DNA from: Bacteroidales bacterium UBA2764
GTDB taxonomy: Bacteria; Bacteroidota; Bacteroidia; Bacteroidales; Paludibacteraceae
Length of the DNA stretch: 5,984 nt
NCBI GenBank assembly: GCA_002352705.1
Contig: DEIW01000190.1
Coordinates: 1,729 to 7,712 of the forward strand
Reading direction: 5' to 3'
Shown piece by piece: positions 4,664 through 5,984 of the stretch (positions are counted from its first letter, which is position 1; the number at the start of each line of letters is the position of its first letter). A program made the translations under genes and the position numbers. Under the pieces are notes generated by a model. That model was not told the DNA's origin, ran no database searches, and worked only from the letters and a program-made list of their open reading frames with translations.

Positions 4664-5984
4664 TTATTTAATTTCTGCGCCAAGGGCGTTGTAGGTCTTG
4701 CCATCGCGGATGATGTATACCTGACCGTTACGAATGACCTTCTGTGCTTTGTCAACCACAGGGAGGTTCTCCAAAGCTTGTTTGTCCTTCGGACCGATCT
4801 CTACATGCAAGGCCGTAAGGCCGTCAGATTGTACGAATGTGCCGTCCGCTACATGAACACCTTCGGTTAAGATAGCGGTATGCTCACCCAGTTCCAGGTC
4901 TCCTAACACCACAGCCATCGCACCCCATTGTCTCGGATCTTCACCCGGAGCTGCTTCAATCTCCAGTTTTACGTCCAAATAGCTGTTATCTTGCACGGCA
5001 AGCGTTTCACACGCCATAAGCGGGTGGGGCGTATCACCTGTGACATACACTTTGGTGCCATCAATGGTGATCTTGCTCTCTGCATTTAACTGCGGGAAAC
5101 GACCATCCAAGGTTAGGCTGCTGTTTGCATCGCCGGTGAGATAGAGCTCCCATCCACCGAAGATACCGGCAGAGTTGTTCTTAATGGCGCAGTTACCGAT
5201 TACTTTGATATTCAAAGGCAGCGGACCGCTATAGTAGTCCAACCAATCCATCCAACCCATCGAATTGTCTTCTTCCGCAGTAAAGATCTTCTGGAAGTTG
5301 TTCATCGTAAGGGTGCGGGTTGCAATATCGAAGGATAACTTGCCGTCTCCGAGGATATCGTTGCAGTTCTCGGATGTCACTTTGACCATATCGAAGCCGA
5401 GATACGTGCCGCCGCCTCCCCAAGTATGCTCGGTGCGCTCTAAAGCCATCACTGCCAACTCAAAGTGGTCGCCTTCTTTGACTACCAGTTTCCATGAAGC
5501 ACTCAGCGAGTCGATACCCAGTTTCTTATCTCCGGGGAAAGTAGCGGTGATCATAGATTCTCCTTTACCGACAACGGTAATGAATCCACGCTCGTCTACT
5601 GTACCTACATTCTTATTCTCCGAGGTGTATGTCAGAGGTACCATCAGCGGGTTATAGGCTTCCAATATTCTGTACGGCCGACCTGCATACGCAGTATAGG
5701 AAGTGTCAACTTCCATATTGAAAGACAGGAAGATTGTTCCTTCATAGTAGAAATGCAAGGTCTTAACGGTGTCATTAGGCGCTACTTCGTTAAGATTCCA
5801 ATAAACACTCCAACGGACATTCTTGTACTCGTCTGAGCTTAGACGAGTTGTGTCTTTGCTGAGCGCTACATGGCTCTCAAAGTGCATACGAGCAATCGTG
5901 TCGTAACTGGAACTATTGCTATCCCAACGATCTGCTACTACATCTAACTTGCCGGCGTATGCAGCAGCCTCCGCATCTATTACC
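4664..5984 (-). CDS. Secreted Big_2-like repeat protein, N terminus outside window
   Basis: The frame stays open to the right edge (439 residues visible, first full codon at 5983), so the methionine at 5887 is internal and the real start lies beyond the window. Visible residues 1-95 are an unrecognised beta-rich region. Residues about 100-170 look like a bacterial Ig-like Big_2 domain (PLTYTSENKNVGTVDERGF then ITVVGKGESMITATFPGD). From about 175 a long region resembles Bacteroidota surface proteins of the 'VTSENCNDILGDGKLSFD / ATRTLTMNNF' type, with parallel-beta-like short strands up to about 400. The last 27 residues (AQKVIRNGQVYIIRDGKTY, then NALGAEIK) form the tail shared with the LRR protein at 2682-3740. 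A signal peptide cannot be checked. A surface or secreted role is inferred from domains and context, and the ligand is unknown. It is the most upstream visible gene of the leftward series. Confidence 0.88.
   Translation of the reverse strand, partial: VIDAEAAAYAGKLDVVADRWDSNSSSYDTIARMHFESHVALSKDTTRLSSDEYKNVRWSVYWNLNEVAPNDTVKTLHFYYEGTIFLSFNMEVDTSYTAYAGRPYRILEAYNPLMVPLTYTSENKNVGTVDERGFITVVGKGESMITATFPGDKKLGIDSLSASWKLVVKEGDHFELAVMALERTEHTWGGGGTYLGFDMVKVTSENCNDILGDGKLSFDIATRTLTMNNFQKIFTAEEDNSMGWMDWLDYYSGPLPLNIKVIGNCAIKNNSAGIFGGWELYLTGDANSSLTLDGRFPQLNAESKITIDGTKVYVTGDTPHPLMACETLAVQDNSYLDVKLEIEAAPGEDPRQWGAMAVVLGDLELGEHTAILTEGVHVADGTFVQSDGLTALHVEIGPKDKQALENLPVVDKAQKVIRNGQVYIIRDGKTYNALGAEIK

Noticed and set aside
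5885..5887. Methionine at 5887 as the start of the Big_2-like protein
   Set aside because: The frame is open for 32 more codons to the window edge, no signal peptide follows this methionine, and the gene is simply cut by the window.

Overview
The window looks like chromosomal DNA of a Bacteroidota species, most likely order Bacteroidales. The evidence is a run of short lipoproteins with closely similar signal peptides, lipocalin-like lipoproteins, a BspA-type leucine-rich-repeat protein, a Big_2-like surface protein, a shared C-terminal tail on two secreted proteins, and AT-rich start-codon leaders with no obvious Shine-Dalgarno sequence. I cannot name the genus from sequence alone.

Left edge (1-482, + strand): the C-terminal part of a hexapeptide-repeat acyltransferase is followed, with a one-base TAATG overlap, by an aldo/keto reductase reading frame. 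The reductase is cut off after about 43 recognisable residues and is broken. From 483 to about 694 there is no gene, only small inverted repeats, so the reductase break is probably a junction between the ordinary chromosome and the block to its right.

Right of that (694-5984, - strand): six genes all read leftward. In transcription order they are a partial Big_2-like secreted protein (4664-5984), a two-domain lipocalin-like lipoprotein (3744-4535), a BspA-type LRR protein (2682-3740), a small lipocalin-like lipoprotein (2119-2553), an unrecognised small lipoprotein (1560-2030) and a second two-domain lipoprotein (777-1544) paralogous to the one at 3744-4535. A strong intrinsic terminator at 694-725 ends the series. 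All products carry export signals or, for the truncated one, look like a secreted protein, so this is a cell-envelope or surface-protein cluster. Its substrate or partner cannot be read from the sequence.

The most unusual signal is in the spacers. The stop-to-start gaps at 2554-2681 and 4536-4663 are both 128 bp and differ at one base, and a shorter third copy fills 2031-2118. Each contains a hairpin whose outer arms differ between copies at two positions in a compensatory way, an 8-4-8 AT-rich inverted repeat touching the start codon, and an 8-codon mini-ORF. The neighbouring coding sequence has diverged much more than the spacers. The first codons of the lipoprotein genes are also unusually alike at DNA level, so spacer plus signal peptide looks like a reusable 5' cassette joined to different mature proteins.
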